The notes: generated by a model from the letters alone, not told the origin. DNA of 58,320 nt from Acidimicrobiia bacterium (GCA_016932695.1 JAFGCH010000092.1:1-58320); one strand, 5' to 3'. Shown: positions 24,637 to 34,590, numbered from the stretch's first letter. A program made the numbers and translations.

Positions 24637-26514
24637 GTGAGCTTCTTCCGGCGCTACGGGCCAGGGTGGTGGATCCGTCTGTTCGGCCTCGCCCTTCTCG
24701 ACGGCATCGTGGTCGCCCTGATCCCGTCTCTCGTAGACCGCGGCGCCACGGTGGCCCTCATCTCCATCGTGGTGGGCACCCTCGGCATCAACTACGTCTT
24801 CCTCTCCGCCCGGGCCATGCCTTTCCGCTGGCTGGTGCCCGGGATGGTGTTCCTGGTCCTGATGATGCTGTGGCCCATCATCTTCACGGTGTGGGTTGCC
24901 CTCACCAACTGGTCCACCGGCAACTTCATCACCAAGGACCAGGCGATCGATCGCCTCACCCAGGGCGGCGCCTACCTGATCGAGACTGAGGAAGCCCAGG
25001 TAGTCGAGCTGTACCTGTACCGGGACCCCGCCCTGAGCACCCCGGCCGATCCGCTGGCCGACCTCAAGGTGCTGGTCCGTACCGAGGCAGGCGACCTCTT
25101 CTACGGCTCTCCCCGCCTGCGCACCTCTGCCACCCCGGAAGAGCCCACCCTGGACTGCTGCACCCCCGCCGGGGCCGACGAGGAGACTGCGGCGCGCTAC
25201 GGGGCGGTCGCCCTGACCGAACTAGGGGCGGTGGACGACGACGGCGACGGCATCCCGGAGACCGTCGGCGGATACGCCAAGCTCCGGCTGCTGGACATCG
25301 GCACCATAAGCGGCGTCCTCGATCAGCTAGTGCTCGATGTGCCCGGCCGGGGCCAGGCCCGAGCGCGCACCTTCTCCTCGGCGGTACTCGCCGAGCAGCG
25401 CTTCGTCTACGACGAGGCCACCGACACCCTCTACGACCGCCTGAACGAGACCACCTGCGCCGCCCAGGAAGGGAACTTCGTCTGCGACGGCGCCCGCCTC
25501 GATCCCGGCTGGCGGGAGTTCCAGGGCGTCGAGAACTTCGCCGACATCGCCACCGACGAGCGCATCCGCACCCCGTTCCTGCGCATCTTCGTATGGAACG
25601 TGATCTTCGCCGTGTCGGTGGTGCTGCTGCAGCTGGTGCTGGGCCTGGGCCTGGCGCTCACCTTCGAGGACCGGCGCATGAAGGGGCGGGGCTTCTACCG
25701 CTCCCTGCTGCTGATCCCGTGGGCCGCCCCCGGGTTCATCGTGATCCTGGTGTGGCGCGGGCTGCTCAACCCCACCTACGGCCCGGTGAACAACCTACTG
25801 GAGGCCTCCTGGCTGGCCCAGCTCTCCAACTCCACCTGGCCCAAGTGGCTGGTGACCGTCTTCCTGGTGGCCTGCGCCGCGGCGCTGCTCTGGATGGCGG
25901 CCGGCATGCTGCGGCGCCGCCGCTGGTTCGCCTCCATCCTGGGAGTCGCGGGAGCGGCAGTGATCGCCTGGTTCCTCTACAAGATCCTCGGTCCCGGATT
26001 CGGCCTCCGCGAGGTGCGCATCCCCTGGGTGCAGCCCACCGGTAACTGGTTCTGGTCGAAGCTGGCGGTGATCCTGGTCACCATGTGGCAGGGCTTCCCC
26101 TACTTCTTCCTCATCTGCACCGGCGCCCTGCAGGCCATCCCCACCGACATGAAGGAGGCGGCCAGGGTCGACGGGGCTTCGCCCTTCCAGGTCTTCTGGA
26201 AGGTCACCTTCCCCCTCCTCATGGTGGGCATCGCCCCGCTGATCATCGCCTCCTTCGCCTTCAACTTCAACGCCTTCGTCAACATCTTCCTGCTCACCGC
26301 CGGCGGCCCGCCCGTGTCGGGGTACGGGGTGCCCTTCGGGGAAACCGACATCCTGATCTCCTTCGTCTTCGACCTGGCCGTGGAGAGCGGGCGCGGCGGC
26401 CAGTACGCCCTGGCGGCGGCGGCCACCTTCTTCATCTTCTTCATCGTGGCCACCATCTCGGCCATCAGCTTCCGCTTCACCAAGAGGCTGGAGGAGATCT
26501 ATGGCAGCCTCTGA
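24637..26514 (+). CDS. MalF-like sugar ABC permease with large outer loop and core insertion
   Basis: The 625-residue permease has three N-terminal hydrophobic segments, then an extracytoplasmic loop of about 210 residues in the place of the MalF P2 loop. That loop includes paired cysteines (LDCCTP, ETTCAAQ, NFVCDG) and an acidic DDDGDGIPE stretch. The core follows, with RSLLLIPWAAPGFIVILVW and the EAA loop EAARVDGASPFQVFWKVTFPLL. Between NPTYGPVNNLL and the MWQGFPYFF segment there are about 80 extra residues with two hydrophobic helices. GTG 24637 is the chosen start. Its stop lies 14 bases inside the next gene. Confidence 0.92.
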   Translation: MSFFRRYGPGWWIRLFGLALLDGIVVALIPSLVDRGATVALISIVVGTLGINYVFLSARAMPFRWLVPGMVFLVLMMLWPIIFTVWVALTNWSTGNFITKDQAIDRLTQGGAYLIETEEAQVVELYLYRDPALSTPADPLADLKVLVRTEAGDLFYGSPRLRTSATPEEPTLDCCTPAGADEETAARYGAVALTELGAVDDDGDGIPETVGGYAKLRLLDIGTISGVLDQLVLDVPGRGQARARTFSSAVLAEQRFVYDEATDTLYDRLNETTCAAQEGNFVCDGARLDPGWREFQGVENFADIATDERIRTPFLRIFVWNVIFAVSVVLLQLVLGLGLALTFEDRRMKGRGFYRSLLLIPWAAPGFIVILVWRGLLNPTYGPVNNLLEASWLAQLSNSTWPKWLVTVFLVACAAALLWMAAGMLRRRRWFASILGVAGAAVIAWFLYKILGPGFGLREVRIPWVQPTGNWFWSKLAVILVTMWQGFPYFFLICTGALQAIPTDMKEAARVDGASPFQVFWKVTFPLLMVGIAPLIIASFAFNFNAFVNIFLLTAGGPPVSGYGVPFGETDILISFVFDLAVESGRGGQYALAAAATFFIFFIVATISAISFRFTKRLEEIYGSL

Positions 26515-27700
26515 CCTGAGCGCCCCCACCGAGATCACCCGCACGGTGAAGACCCGCCGGCGCATGAGCCCGCGTCGCTACTTCCGTGAGATCGGCTGGC
26601 GTCATGTCGTGGCGGTGCTGGCTCTGCTGTTCGCCCTCTACCCCATCGCCTGGATCCTCTCCTCGTCGATCAACTCGGTGAACACCCTCACCGCCACCAA
26701 GTTCATCCCCGACTCCACCACCTTCGGCAACTACACCGCCCTCTTCGGCGGGTGCCGCTGGGATGCCGGGTTCCCCCCGTTCGCTTGCGAGCTCCACACG
26801 GTGGGGCAGCAGGTGGTGCCGCCGATCCCTACCTTCCTGTGGAACTCGGTGAAGATCGCCATCGTCGCCTCGACCATCCAGCTGGCGCTGTCGGCCCTCG
26901 CCGCCTACTCCTTCGCCCGGCTGCGCTGGAGGGGACGCCGGGTAGGGCTCGTCGCCATCCTGCTGATCCAGATGTTCCCCCAGTTCCTGGCCTTCGTGGC
27001 CCTGTTCCTGCTGCTGGACACGATGCAGGAGACCTTCGCCTCCGCAATACAGGTCAGTCTCTGGGTGATCGCCGTACCGCTGGCTCTCGTCGGCGCCGCC
27101 GTGGCCTTCATGGCCCACCGATCCGACTGGGGAGCCTCCGCCAAGCGCAACGCCTACATCACCGCCGGGGTTGGCGGCCTCGTCCTGGCCTGGGCCCTCA
27201 TCGGCCAGTTCGTCGACACCTGGTGGCCCTTCCTCGCCGACTACAAGGTGACCCTCTTCCCCAGCATCGGGCTGGGCTCCCACACCGGCCTGGTGCTGGT
27301 CTACCTGGGCGGGTCGATCGGGGTGAACACCTGGCTGCTCAAGGGCTTCATGGATTCCATCCCCACCTCGCTCGACGAGGCGGCCAAGGTGGACGGCGCC
27401 ACCGAGTGGGATGTCTTCTCCAAGATCATCCTGCCGCTGGCCCGGCCCATCCTGATCGTGGTATTCATCCTGACCTTCGTGGGCCTGTACAACGAGCTGC
27501 TGCTGGCCACGGTGCTCATCCGCGACGTGCAGCAGTTCACCCTGCCGGTGGGCCTGCAGCTACTGGTGGAGAACGACTACAGCGGCACCTGGGGCATGCT
27601 GTCGGCCGCGGCCGTCATCGGCACCACCCCGATCCTGATCCTCTACTGGTCGCTACAGGACCGCATCGTCGGCGGCCTCACCGGCGCGGTCAAGGGCTAG
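26501..27700 (+). CDS. MalG-like sugar ABC permease with core insertion
   Basis: The 399-residue permease is longer than the usual 270-300 of MalG. The N-terminal helix, the LWNSVKIAIVASTIQLALSALAAYSFARLRW segment and the EAA loop EAAKVDGATEWDVFSKIILPLA are standard. About 90 residues containing two further hydrophobic helices (VIAVPLALVGAAVAFMA, GVGGLVLAWALIGQFV) are inserted between the third and fourth core helices. The parallel insertion in the MalF-like partner suggests the pair evolved together. It ends the importer operon. Confidence 0.92.
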   Translation: MAASDLSAPTEITRTVKTRRRMSPRRYFREIGWRHVVAVLALLFALYPIAWILSSSINSVNTLTATKFIPDSTTFGNYTALFGGCRWDAGFPPFACELHTVGQQVVPPIPTFLWNSVKIAIVASTIQLALSALAAYSFARLRWRGRRVGLVAILLIQMFPQFLAFVALFLLLDTMQETFASAIQVSLWVIAVPLALVGAAVAFMAHRSDWGASAKRNAYITAGVGGLVLAWALIGQFVDTWWPFLADYKVTLFPSIGLGSHTGLVLVYLGGSIGVNTWLLKGFMDSIPTSLDEAAKVDGATEWDVFSKIILPLARPILIVVFILTFVGLYNELLLATVLIRDVQQFTLPVGLQLLVENDYSGTWGMLSAAAVIGTTPILILYWSLQDRIVGGLTGAVKG

Positions 27701-27725
27701 GCCGCCGGATCGTCCCTCGCCGCTT

Positions 27726-27905
27726 CTACGCCGGAGACGGGGCGCGCTCGGCCGGTGGCGGTGGAGGCATGGAAGCGGGCCGGCCGGTGGCCTCCTGGGC
27801 GATGGCGATGATCTCCTCCCAGTCGTAGGCCAGGGCACAGCGCCCGCAGAAGTACTGCTCGCCCCGGGTCACCACCGCGGTCGCTCCACATCGGGAGCAC
27901 CTCAT
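27726..27905 (-). CDS. Small zinc-ribbon protein, 59 residues
   Basis: The reading MRCSRCGATAVVTRGEQ-YFCGRCALAYDWEEII has two CxxC pairs spaced like a single zinc ribbon, followed by a helix and a Pro-rich tail. A clear AGGAG lies seven bases before the ATG. Codon use matches the neighbours. It precedes the Fe-S oxidoreductase on the opposite side of nothing conserved and is transcribed in the same direction as that gene, upstream-to-downstream order being oxidoreductase then this gene. The function is unknown; such peptides often assist transcription or protein folding. Confidence 0.72.
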   Translation of the reverse strand: MRCSRCGATAVVTRGEQYFCGRCALAYDWEEIIAIAQEATGRPASMPPPPPAERAPSPA

Positions 27906-28026
27906 CGCGTCACTCCTCGGTCATCGGCTGGGAGAGTCTTCGGCAGCGCGAGGCCGCAGCTTGAAGGCCACCGGGACGCGGCGGCGGGGGCCCGCACCCG
28001 GGCCCCCGCCTCTGCCCGCTCCTCCC

Positions 28027-30171
28027 TCAGCGGCCCAGAACCTGCTCGGCCAGGATCATGGCGAGATCCTTGACCGCTACCTCCTCCTCGCGCCCCAAGT
28101 CCTTGACGCCATCGTCGAGCATCACATAGCAGAACGGGCACCCGGTGGCGATGGTGGGGGCGCCGGTGGCCAGGGCTTCCTGGGTGCGCTCCACGTTGAC
28201 CTTCTTGCCGGTGTGCTCCTCCATCCACATCTGGGCCCCACCGGCGCCACAGCAGAAGGAGCCCTTGCGATTGCGCTCCATCTCGGTGAGCTTGGCCCCG
28301 GCGACCCGCAGCAGCCGGCGCGGCGCGTCGTACTCGTCGTTGTGGCGGCCCAGGTAGCAGGGGTCGTGGAAAGTGACCTTCCCGTCGACTCGGCCGTTGG
28401 GCTTCAGCTTGCCCTGGGCCACCAGGTCCATGAGGAACTGGCTGTGGTGGAACACCCGGTAGTTCCCGCCGAACTGGGGGTACTCGTTGGCCAGGGTGTT
28501 GAAGCAATGGGGGCACTGGGCGATGATCTGGGTCACCCCGGCCTCGTTCAGTGTGGCGATGTTCTGCAGTGCCAGCGTCTGGAACAGGTACTCGTTGCCC
28601 GCCCGCCGGGCCGGGTCGCCGGTGCACAACTCGCGCGGGCCCAGGATGGCGAAATCCACGCCGGCGGCATGCAGCAGGCGGGCGGTGGCCAGGGTCACCT
28701 TGCGGTTGCGGTCGTCGAACGACCCGGCGCAGCCCACCCAGTACAGGTACTCGGCGGTCACGCCGGGCTCTCCGAGGATCTTCACCGGGAAATCCACTTC
28801 GCGCGTCCAGGCCGCCCGCTCCTGCTGGCTCATCCCGTAGGGGTTGGAGGAGTTCTCCATGCTGATGAAGGCGTTCCCCAGTTGGCTGGGGAAATCGGCC
28901 TCCATGAGCGCCAGGTACCGCCGCATGTCGAGGATCTTGTCGAGGATCTCGATATCCACCGGGCACACCTGCTCGCAGGCGCGACAGGTGGTACAGGCCC
29001 ACAGTTCGGCCGGGGTGATCCGCTCGAACACCGAATCCGAGGTGACGGTGATCTCCCCATCCACCCCCACCGGGGGCGACACCGCCGGCGAGCCGGTGCG
29101 CGCCATCACCTCGCCCAGCTTGAGCACGATCTCCCTGGGGTCGAGCGGCTTGCCGGTGTGGTTGGCCGGGCACACCGAGGTGCAGCGCCCGCAGATGGTG
29201 CAGGCGTCGGTGTCGTACAACTGCTTCCAGGTGAACTCCCCCACCTTGGCCGCGCCCACCGTTTCGATGTCGGTCGCCTCGAGCAAGTTGGGCATCTCCC
29301 GCATCGCCCCCTTGGGCCGGCTGCGGGGGGCCAGAGCCATGTTCACCGGGGAGGTGAGCATGTGGCGCAGCTTGGTGACCGGCAGCGCCACCAGGAACGC
29401 CCCGAAGGAGACCGCGTGGGCGATCCACACGATCTGGTGGGTGCCCGCCGCCGTGCTCTGGGGGAACAGGTACGACAGGTACCAGCCGGCGAAGGACCAC
29501 ACCTCGTAGTCCGGGCGCCCTTCCAGGCTCAGCCGGGCCGCCTCGGTCAGCAGGCCGGTCACCCCAATCAGCCCCAGCAGCAGCAGGATCCAGGCATCCT
29601 CGGGCTTGGTCTTGGTGCGGATCCGCAGGGGGGGGAAGAGGTAACGGCGCACGGCCGCCCCCGCCACGCCGGCGATGAACACCAGAGCGGCGACGTCGAG
29701 CACCAAGGAGTAGCCCTGGTAGAAGCCCCCCTCGAGGAACTTGAGGTTGTTGGGCAGCAGATGATCCAACTCCAGGGTGGCGGTGCCCAAGAAGAGCACC
29801 ACGAACCCGTAGAAGATCATGGCGTGGAGCACGCCGGCCACCCGGTCTTCCAGCACCGAGGCCATGGTGACCCCGCGCAGGAACTCCTTGGCCCGGCGGC
29901 CCCACATGCCCCAGCGGCGTTCCTTGGCCCCGCGTTCCCAGTTACGGGCCCGCAGCGAGAACAGGTAGACGGCCACCCCCAGCGCCAGGCCCACCGCCAC
30001 GTAGAAGAGGATGATCAGCGGTTCGGGGATGTTGCCGAAGACATGCCGGCCGATGGCGAAGGTCGGCTCATCCGGAAGCAGGCTCAGCCCCCAGAAGCCC
30101 AACGTGACCACGGGCATGGCTATCCCCAGGGCCAGCAGCAGACGGGAGACGGTGACGCGGCGCTTGTCCAT
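28027..30171 (-). CDS. Membrane-bound Fe-S oxidoreductase (HdrD/GlpC-like with NarI-like domain)
   Basis: The 714-residue protein has an N-terminal NarI-like region with about six hydrophobic helices (residues 8-265). Two 4Fe-4S motifs follow: CTICGRCTSVCP from Cys324 and CTTCRACEQVCP from Cys393. Two CCG domains come last, with GCAGS and CPHCFNTL in the first and HDPCYLGRHN, CCGAGG and GCPFCYV in the second. This layout matches actinobacterial proteins (Rv0338c-like) thought to pass electrons from flavoproteins, often electron-transfer flavoprotein from acyl-CoA oxidation, to quinone. The acyl-CoA dehydrogenase at 45839-47647 would be a suitable source, which is inference. Confidence 0.9.
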   Translation of the reverse strand: MDKRRVTVSRLLLALGIAMPVVTLGFWGLSLLPDEPTFAIGRHVFGNIPEPLIILFYVAVGLALGVAVYLFSLRARNWERGAKERRWGMWGRRAKEFLRGVTMASVLEDRVAGVLHAMIFYGFVVLFLGTATLELDHLLPNNLKFLEGGFYQGYSLVLDVAALVFIAGVAGAAVRRYLFPPLRIRTKTKPEDAWILLLLGLIGVTGLLTEAARLSLEGRPDYEVWSFAGWYLSYLFPQSTAAGTHQIVWIAHAVSFGAFLVALPVTKLRHMLTSPVNMALAPRSRPKGAMREMPNLLEATDIETVGAAKVGEFTWKQLYDTDACTICGRCTSVCPANHTGKPLDPREIVLKLGEVMARTGSPAVSPPVGVDGEITVTSDSVFERITPAELWACTTCRACEQVCPVDIEILDKILDMRRYLALMEADFPSQLGNAFISMENSSNPYGMSQQERAAWTREVDFPVKILGEPGVTAEYLYWVGCAGSFDDRNRKVTLATARLLHAAGVDFAILGPRELCTGDPARRAGNEYLFQTLALQNIATLNEAGVTQIIAQCPHCFNTLANEYPQFGGNYRVFHHSQFLMDLVAQGKLKPNGRVDGKVTFHDPCYLGRHNDEYDAPRRLLRVAGAKLTEMERNRKGSFCCGAGGAQMWMEEHTGKKVNVERTQEALATGAPTIATGCPFCYVMLDDGVKDLGREEEVAVKDLAMILAEQVLGR

Positions 30172-30197
30172 ACACCCTTTCCCTCGAGCTGCTCCCG

Positions 30198-30205
30198 AGT
30201 CTATA
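30198..30205 (-). promoter_or_regulatory. Candidate -10 region (TATAGACT) for the Fe-S oxidoreductase gene
   Basis: On the minus strand TATAGACT lies about 27 bases before the ATG. A purine-rich GAGGGAAAGGG sits between it and the start and can serve as ribosome-binding site. Confidence 0.4.
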
Positions 30206-30293
30206 GGAGCGTTAACCGCGCTTCACCTCGGTGAGGGCGCCGGGCCGATTCGGGACGAGCCCTCCGGGCCGGCGCACGGCCGCAGGCCCGCCG

Positions 30294-30602
30294 TCATCCC
30301 AGGATCAGGCGGGCCAGCCAGTAGGCCGCCACGCCCCCGGCCAGGATCCCGGGCAGTGACCGCCGGAACAACAGGCCTCCGCCGACGGCCCCGGCCAGGG
30401 CGGCATAGCCGGGCCCCGGGTCGTCCAGCCCTCCCGGGACCAAAAGGGTGGACGCCGCCAGCGCCACGAACAGGGCCAGCGGGAACCGTTCCAGGAAGAG
30501 AGCAAGCCGCCCTCCTGGGGCGCGGCCCGGCCGGACGAGGAACACCACCCGGCAGCCGTAGGTAACGGCGGCCATGCCCAGGACCACAAGCAGGTCAGTC
30601 AT
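30294..30602 (-). CDS. azlD: AzlD family branched-chain amino acid export subunit
   Basis: The 102-residue protein has three to four hydrophobic helices and the AzlD pattern: VTYGCRVVFLV near the start and LFLERFPLALFVALAASTLLVPGG in the middle. With AzlC it forms a small two-gene transporter that exports branched-chain amino acids or analogues. Its start lies eight bases inside azlC, so translation is coupled. No AzlB-type regulator is adjacent. Confidence 0.85.
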   Translation of the reverse strand: MTDLLVVLGMAAVTYGCRVVFLVRPGRAPGGRLALFLERFPLALFVALAASTLLVPGGLDDPGPGYAALAGAVGGGLLFRRSLPGILAGGVAAYWLARLILG

Positions 30603-31263
30603 CGGGCAGCACCACCCCCGCCGCGGCCGCCGCCGTGGCGGCCGCCGTGATCCGCCAGGCTTCTGGAAGAACGGTGGCTGCGAAGGTGGCGCCGACGGCC
30701 AGGGCCACCACGGCTAGGTCCCACCGGCCGCGGACCAGAGGTGCCGCCAGACCTACGAAGAGGACCGCGAAGAACACCTCCGCTCCCCACACCATTGGGT
30801 CGAAGCGCCCGCCGAGGACGGCGCCGACCACCGACCCCACCACCCAGCCGGAGAACAGCAGCACATCCACGGCTGCCTTGTAGGCCACCAGGTCGGACTC
30901 GCCTCGTCGCGCCGCGGCGACGGTGAGGCCGAAGGTCTCATCGACAAGCACCCAAGCCAGGGCCAGGCGCACCCGGAGCCGTTGCGGCCCCACCAGCGAG
31001 GCCACCCGGGCCGACATGGGCACATGGCGCAGCGCCAAGCCCGACACGGCCAGCAGCACCGGCCCGGGGCCGGCCGCCGCCAGGCTCACCCAAGCGAACT
31101 GCGCCGCGCCGGACACCACGAGCGCCGAGGCGAGCACTACCAGCCAGGGCGCCAGGCCCGCCTGCACCCCAAGGACTCCGTATGCCACCCCGAAGCCGCC
31201 CACCGCCACGAAGAGCACCGCGCCGTCGCGCAGCCCCCGGCGGAAAGCACGACGGTGCAGCAT
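30595..31263 (-). CDS. azlC: AzlC family branched-chain amino acid transporter
   Basis: The 222-residue membrane protein has six or more helices and the AzlC motifs FRRGLRDGAVLF, GFGVAYGVLGVQAGL, VSGAAQFAWVSL, LRHVPMSARVA and WVLVDETFGLTV. It is the main subunit of the AzlCD exporter. The upstream intergenic region holds a copy of the dispersed palindromic repeat. Confidence 0.9.
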   Translation of the reverse strand: MLHRRAFRRGLRDGAVLFVAVGGFGVAYGVLGVQAGLAPWLVVLASALVVSGAAQFAWVSLAAAGPGPVLLAVSGLALRHVPMSARVASLVGPQRLRVRLALAWVLVDETFGLTVAAARRGESDLVAYKAAVDVLLFSGWVVGSVVGAVLGGRFDPMVWGAEVFFAVLFVGLAAPLVRGRWDLAVVALAVGATFAATVLPEAWRITAAATAAAAAGVVLPDD

Positions 31264-31291
31264 CGGGCGATGCTAGAAGGGGTTTCCTGCG

Positions 31292-31418
31292 CCCCCTCCC
31301 GGCTTCTCCGGGAGGGGGTTGGGGGGAGGGCAAAGACGCGACTCAGCCTCCGTTGCTGCTTGCCCTCACCGCGCCTGCTGCGCAGGCGCGGCTCTCCCGC
31401 CCGATCCGGGCGGGAGAG
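31292..31418 (-). repeat. Dispersed palindromic intergenic repeat, copy A (inverted relative to copies C and D)
   Basis: In plus-strand order there is an 11-bp hairpin (31292-31302 with 31308-31318), a core bounded by GAGGGCAA (31326-31333) and TTGCCCTC (31360-31367), a 10-bp hairpin (31369-31378 with 31382-31391), and a 12-bp hairpin CTCTCCCGCCCG (31392-31403 with 31407-31418). The same organisation occurs at 53701-53838 and 57007-57138. It lies downstream of pspA and upstream of azlC. Confidence 0.85.
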
Positions 31419-31437
31419 GCACACAAACGGAACGGCA

Positions 31438-32160
31438 TCAGCCGGTGATGCCCAGTTCCTTCTTGAGCTCTTCGAGCTTGGCGTCCGCCTGAGCGACCGA
31501 GATGGTCTCGCGCAGTTCCATCTCGGCGCCCTCGGGAGTGGCCTCCCGCAACTCGGCCCGGGCCATCGCCTCGGCGCGCCGCGCCTCGATCTTGTCCTCC
31601 ACCTTGTCGAGGCTGACGGCCTCATCGTCGAAGGTGGCCGACATCGACTCCACGGCCTTGTTGACCGACTCCTGCATCTTGGACTGCTGCAGCGCCCCGA
31701 GCAGCTCCATGCGCCGGGCCGCCAGTTCCTGCAGGCGCATGGCGTTCTGCTGCACCGCCCGCTTGGCGGCCTCCGCCTGGGAAGCCGCCGTCTCGTACTG
31801 GCTCTTCAGGGAGGCCAAGTTGTTCTCGGCCGCCTGCAGCCGCATGGCCACGGCCTGAGCGGTCCGGGTCCACTTCTCCGCGCCCGCGGTGTCACCGGCG
31901 GCGGTGGCCTGCTGGCTCTTCAGCAGGGCCTGCTTGGCCATCTCTCGAGCCTCCCCCGCCTCCTCGGCGGCTCGCTCGATCTGGCTCTCCAACTGGGTTC
32001 GGTGAGCCACCACCTTGGCCGCCTGAGTACGCAACTCCTGGTCGCGCCGGCGGGCCTCCTGGATGGCCTGCTCGATCTCGATCTCGGGGTCCATCATCTT
32101 CTCCGCCTTGCTGCGGAAGAGAGCCTTGATGTAGCCCCAGAGTCGCTTGAAGAAGCCCAT
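31438..32160 (-). CDS. pspA: PspA/IM30 family membrane-stress protein
   Basis: The 240-residue protein begins MGFFKRLWGYIKALF, an amphipathic membrane-binding helix, and continues as long coiled coils. The PspA core shows DPEIEIEQAIQEARRR, LESQIERAAEEAGEA and LASLKSQYETAASQAEAAK. PspA binds stressed membranes and forms ESCRT-III-like assemblies. A TACACT -10 box (minus strand, 32186-32191) and AAGGACGG ribosome-binding site precede the start. The next upstream gene encodes a TPM-like membrane protein, a common neighbour of PspA in actinobacteria. Confidence 0.92.
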   Translation of the reverse strand: MGFFKRLWGYIKALFRSKAEKMMDPEIEIEQAIQEARRRDQELRTQAAKVVAHRTQLESQIERAAEEAGEAREMAKQALLKSQQATAAGDTAGAEKWTRTAQAVAMRLQAAENNLASLKSQYETAASQAEAAKRAVQQNAMRLQELAARRMELLGALQQSKMQESVNKAVESMSATFDDEAVSLDKVEDKIEARRAEAMARAELREATPEGAEMELRETISVAQADAKLEELKKELGITG

Positions 32161-32185
32161 ATCCGTCCTTTTCTTCGGTCGTCAC

Positions 32186-32191
32186 AGTGTA
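32186..32191 (-). promoter_or_regulatory. Candidate -10 box (TACACT) for pspA
   Basis: TACACT lies on the minus strand about 25 bases before the ATG at 32160. AAAAGGACGG follows as a Shine-Dalgarno, so this transcript would have a short leader. Confidence 0.4.
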
Positions 32192-32284
32192 GAGAGGCGC
32201 CGCTTCTCAGCGCCATCGGTAACGGGCGACGCAGAGCCGATGCGTGCCCACAGGACGGGAACCGGGCGACCGGGCGCCGGTCGC

Positions 32285-33598
32285 TCAGCGGCGCCGGGTG
32301 CGGGTGCGACCCGCCCGGGCCCGGGGGCGCGCCCCCGAACTGCCCGAACTCGGGAAGCGGCGAGACGAACTGGAGGAGGTGCCCGAGCCCCAGCCGGAGC
32401 CCGACCCCCAGCTCGAGCCGGAGCCCCATCTCCCCGAGGTCGGTCGCGGGCCCCAGTCGTAGGAACGGGCTTGGCCCATACCTCCCACAATGACGGCGAA
32501 CACCTCGAGCCAGGAGAAGCCCCCGCCGCCGTAGGAGCGGGGAGCCGCCGGGGCCGGGACCTGCCGGCCCTGGACCTCGATCATCCGCGGCTCGGGCTGC
32601 TGGCCGCGGCGCAGCTTCTCGGCATCGGCGGCGCAGACGCGCACCGTCTTGGTCCCGGCGGCCGTGCGCACTTCGGCTTCCTCGAACGGCCCGGGGTGCG
32701 TCGGGTCGAAGAAGCACGCGTGCCTCTCTTGTGGAGTGGGCCGGGGAGGAACCGGCTTGCCGGCGGCCAGGGCGGCGGCCGCATCCAACTGCCAACGCGC
32801 TTCATCGAGCCGATCGGAGATCTCTTCCAGACGGGCCAGGTCGGTCGCCGCTTCGTAGCCGTCGGAAGCCTCGGTGAAGGTCTTGCTGGCCTGCTCCAGG
32901 TACTGGTTGTCCTCGCGCGAGGCGGAAGCCGAGACCTCGTCGGAGATCTCGAGGATGGTGTTGGCCATGGCATCGAGTTGGGCCTTGATCTCCTTACGGG
33001 CCTCCTCGATGGCCCGGGCCTTGCTCTGGGCCGCACTCTTGGACTGGCGTCGCACTGCCCACACCACCGCCAGCACCAAGCCCCCGACCAGCACCAGGAT
33101 CACGATGAGGCCGGTCTTGCTGCCGCCCCCGTCGCCGGCCTGGTCTCCGCCATCATCCACCGGAGCGGGCGCCCCGGTGAGGGTGGCCACCACCGCCTCC
33201 ACATAGCCCGCGTCACCGCCCCCGGCGGCGTAGCCGGCATCCAGGGCCTGCTCGATCTCCTCCTGGGTGAAATCGAAGGAAGCCATTGCCTCACCGGTAT
33301 TGGAGAGGACGAGGACGGTGCCGTCGCCCAACCGGTCGAGCACCGCGTCGGCGAAGGTGGTCGGCCCGCCGGACGGGTCCCCGGCCAGGAGCACCACGAA
33401 CAGCCGCACCCCGGCATTGCCCGCCCGGGTGATGGCCGCCGAGATGCGGGCGGGGTCGGCCGGCAAGCCGGCGTCGATCCAGTAGCCGTAGTCCCCCACC
33501 CGGGCGGCTACCTGATCGGGGGTCTGGGCACCGGCGGGGGCGGCGACGATGAGGAGCGAGCCCAGCAGGGCGAACAGGCAGATCAGGCGGCGGCGCAT
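32285..33598 (-). CDS. TPM-domain-like membrane protein with Gly/Ser-rich tail
   Basis: The 437-residue protein has a signal peptide (LICLFALLGSLLIVAAPAGA) and an outer domain of about 120 residues related to TPM_phosphatase proteins. A transmembrane helix (GLIVILVLVGGLVLAVVWAV, about 164-183), a coiled-coil stretch, and a region with CFFDPTHPG and VRVCAADAEKLR follow. The tail is rich in Gly, Ser, Trp and Arg. The ATG 33598 is seven bases after a TAGAGT -10 box. Proteins of this type often sit beside pspA and may take part in membrane maintenance. The frame is open far upstream, but that part overlaps proline dehydrogenase. Confidence 0.75.
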   Translation of the reverse strand: MRRRLICLFALLGSLLIVAAPAGAQTPDQVAARVGDYGYWIDAGLPADPARISAAITRAGNAGVRLFVVLLAGDPSGGPTTFADAVLDRLGDGTVLVLSNTGEAMASFDFTQEEIEQALDAGYAAGGGDAGYVEAVVATLTGAPAPVDDGGDQAGDGGGSKTGLIVILVLVGGLVLAVVWAVRRQSKSAAQSKARAIEEARKEIKAQLDAMANTILEISDEVSASASREDNQYLEQASKTFTEASDGYEAATDLARLEEISDRLDEARWQLDAAAALAAGKPVPPRPTPQERHACFFDPTHPGPFEEAEVRTAAGTKTVRVCAADAEKLRRGQQPEPRMIEVQGRQVPAPAAPRSYGGGGFSWLEVFAVIVGGMGQARSYDWGPRPTSGRWGSGSSWGSGSGWGSGTSSSSSRRFPSSGSSGARPRARAGRTRTRRR

Positions 33599-33605
33599 GG
33601 CGGCA

Positions 33606-33611
33606 ACTCTA
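33606..33611 (-). promoter_or_regulatory. Putative leaderless -10 box (TAGAGT)
   Basis: On the minus strand TAGAGT ends seven bases before ATG 33598. The spacer TGCCGCC has no Shine-Dalgarno character. Confidence 0.5.
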
Positions 33612-33672
33612 GATGGACCCCCGGGGCAGCGCTCCTCGACCGGCGCTCTCCCCTTCCCGAAAGGCACCCCGC

Positions 33673-34584
<912 letters not shown>

Positions 34585-34590
34585 GCCCCC

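Noticed and set aside
27902-30234. Two long open frames (667 and 757 codons) overlapping the Fe-S oxidoreductase
   Set aside because: Both are shadows in a very GC-rich coding region; only the 714-codon frame has Fe-S motifs and membrane helices.
30172-30293. Possible tRNA or small RNA between the oxidoreductase and azlD genes
   Set aside because: I could not fold a cloverleaf or see a T-loop consensus; the only signals are a -10-like box and a ribosome-binding site.
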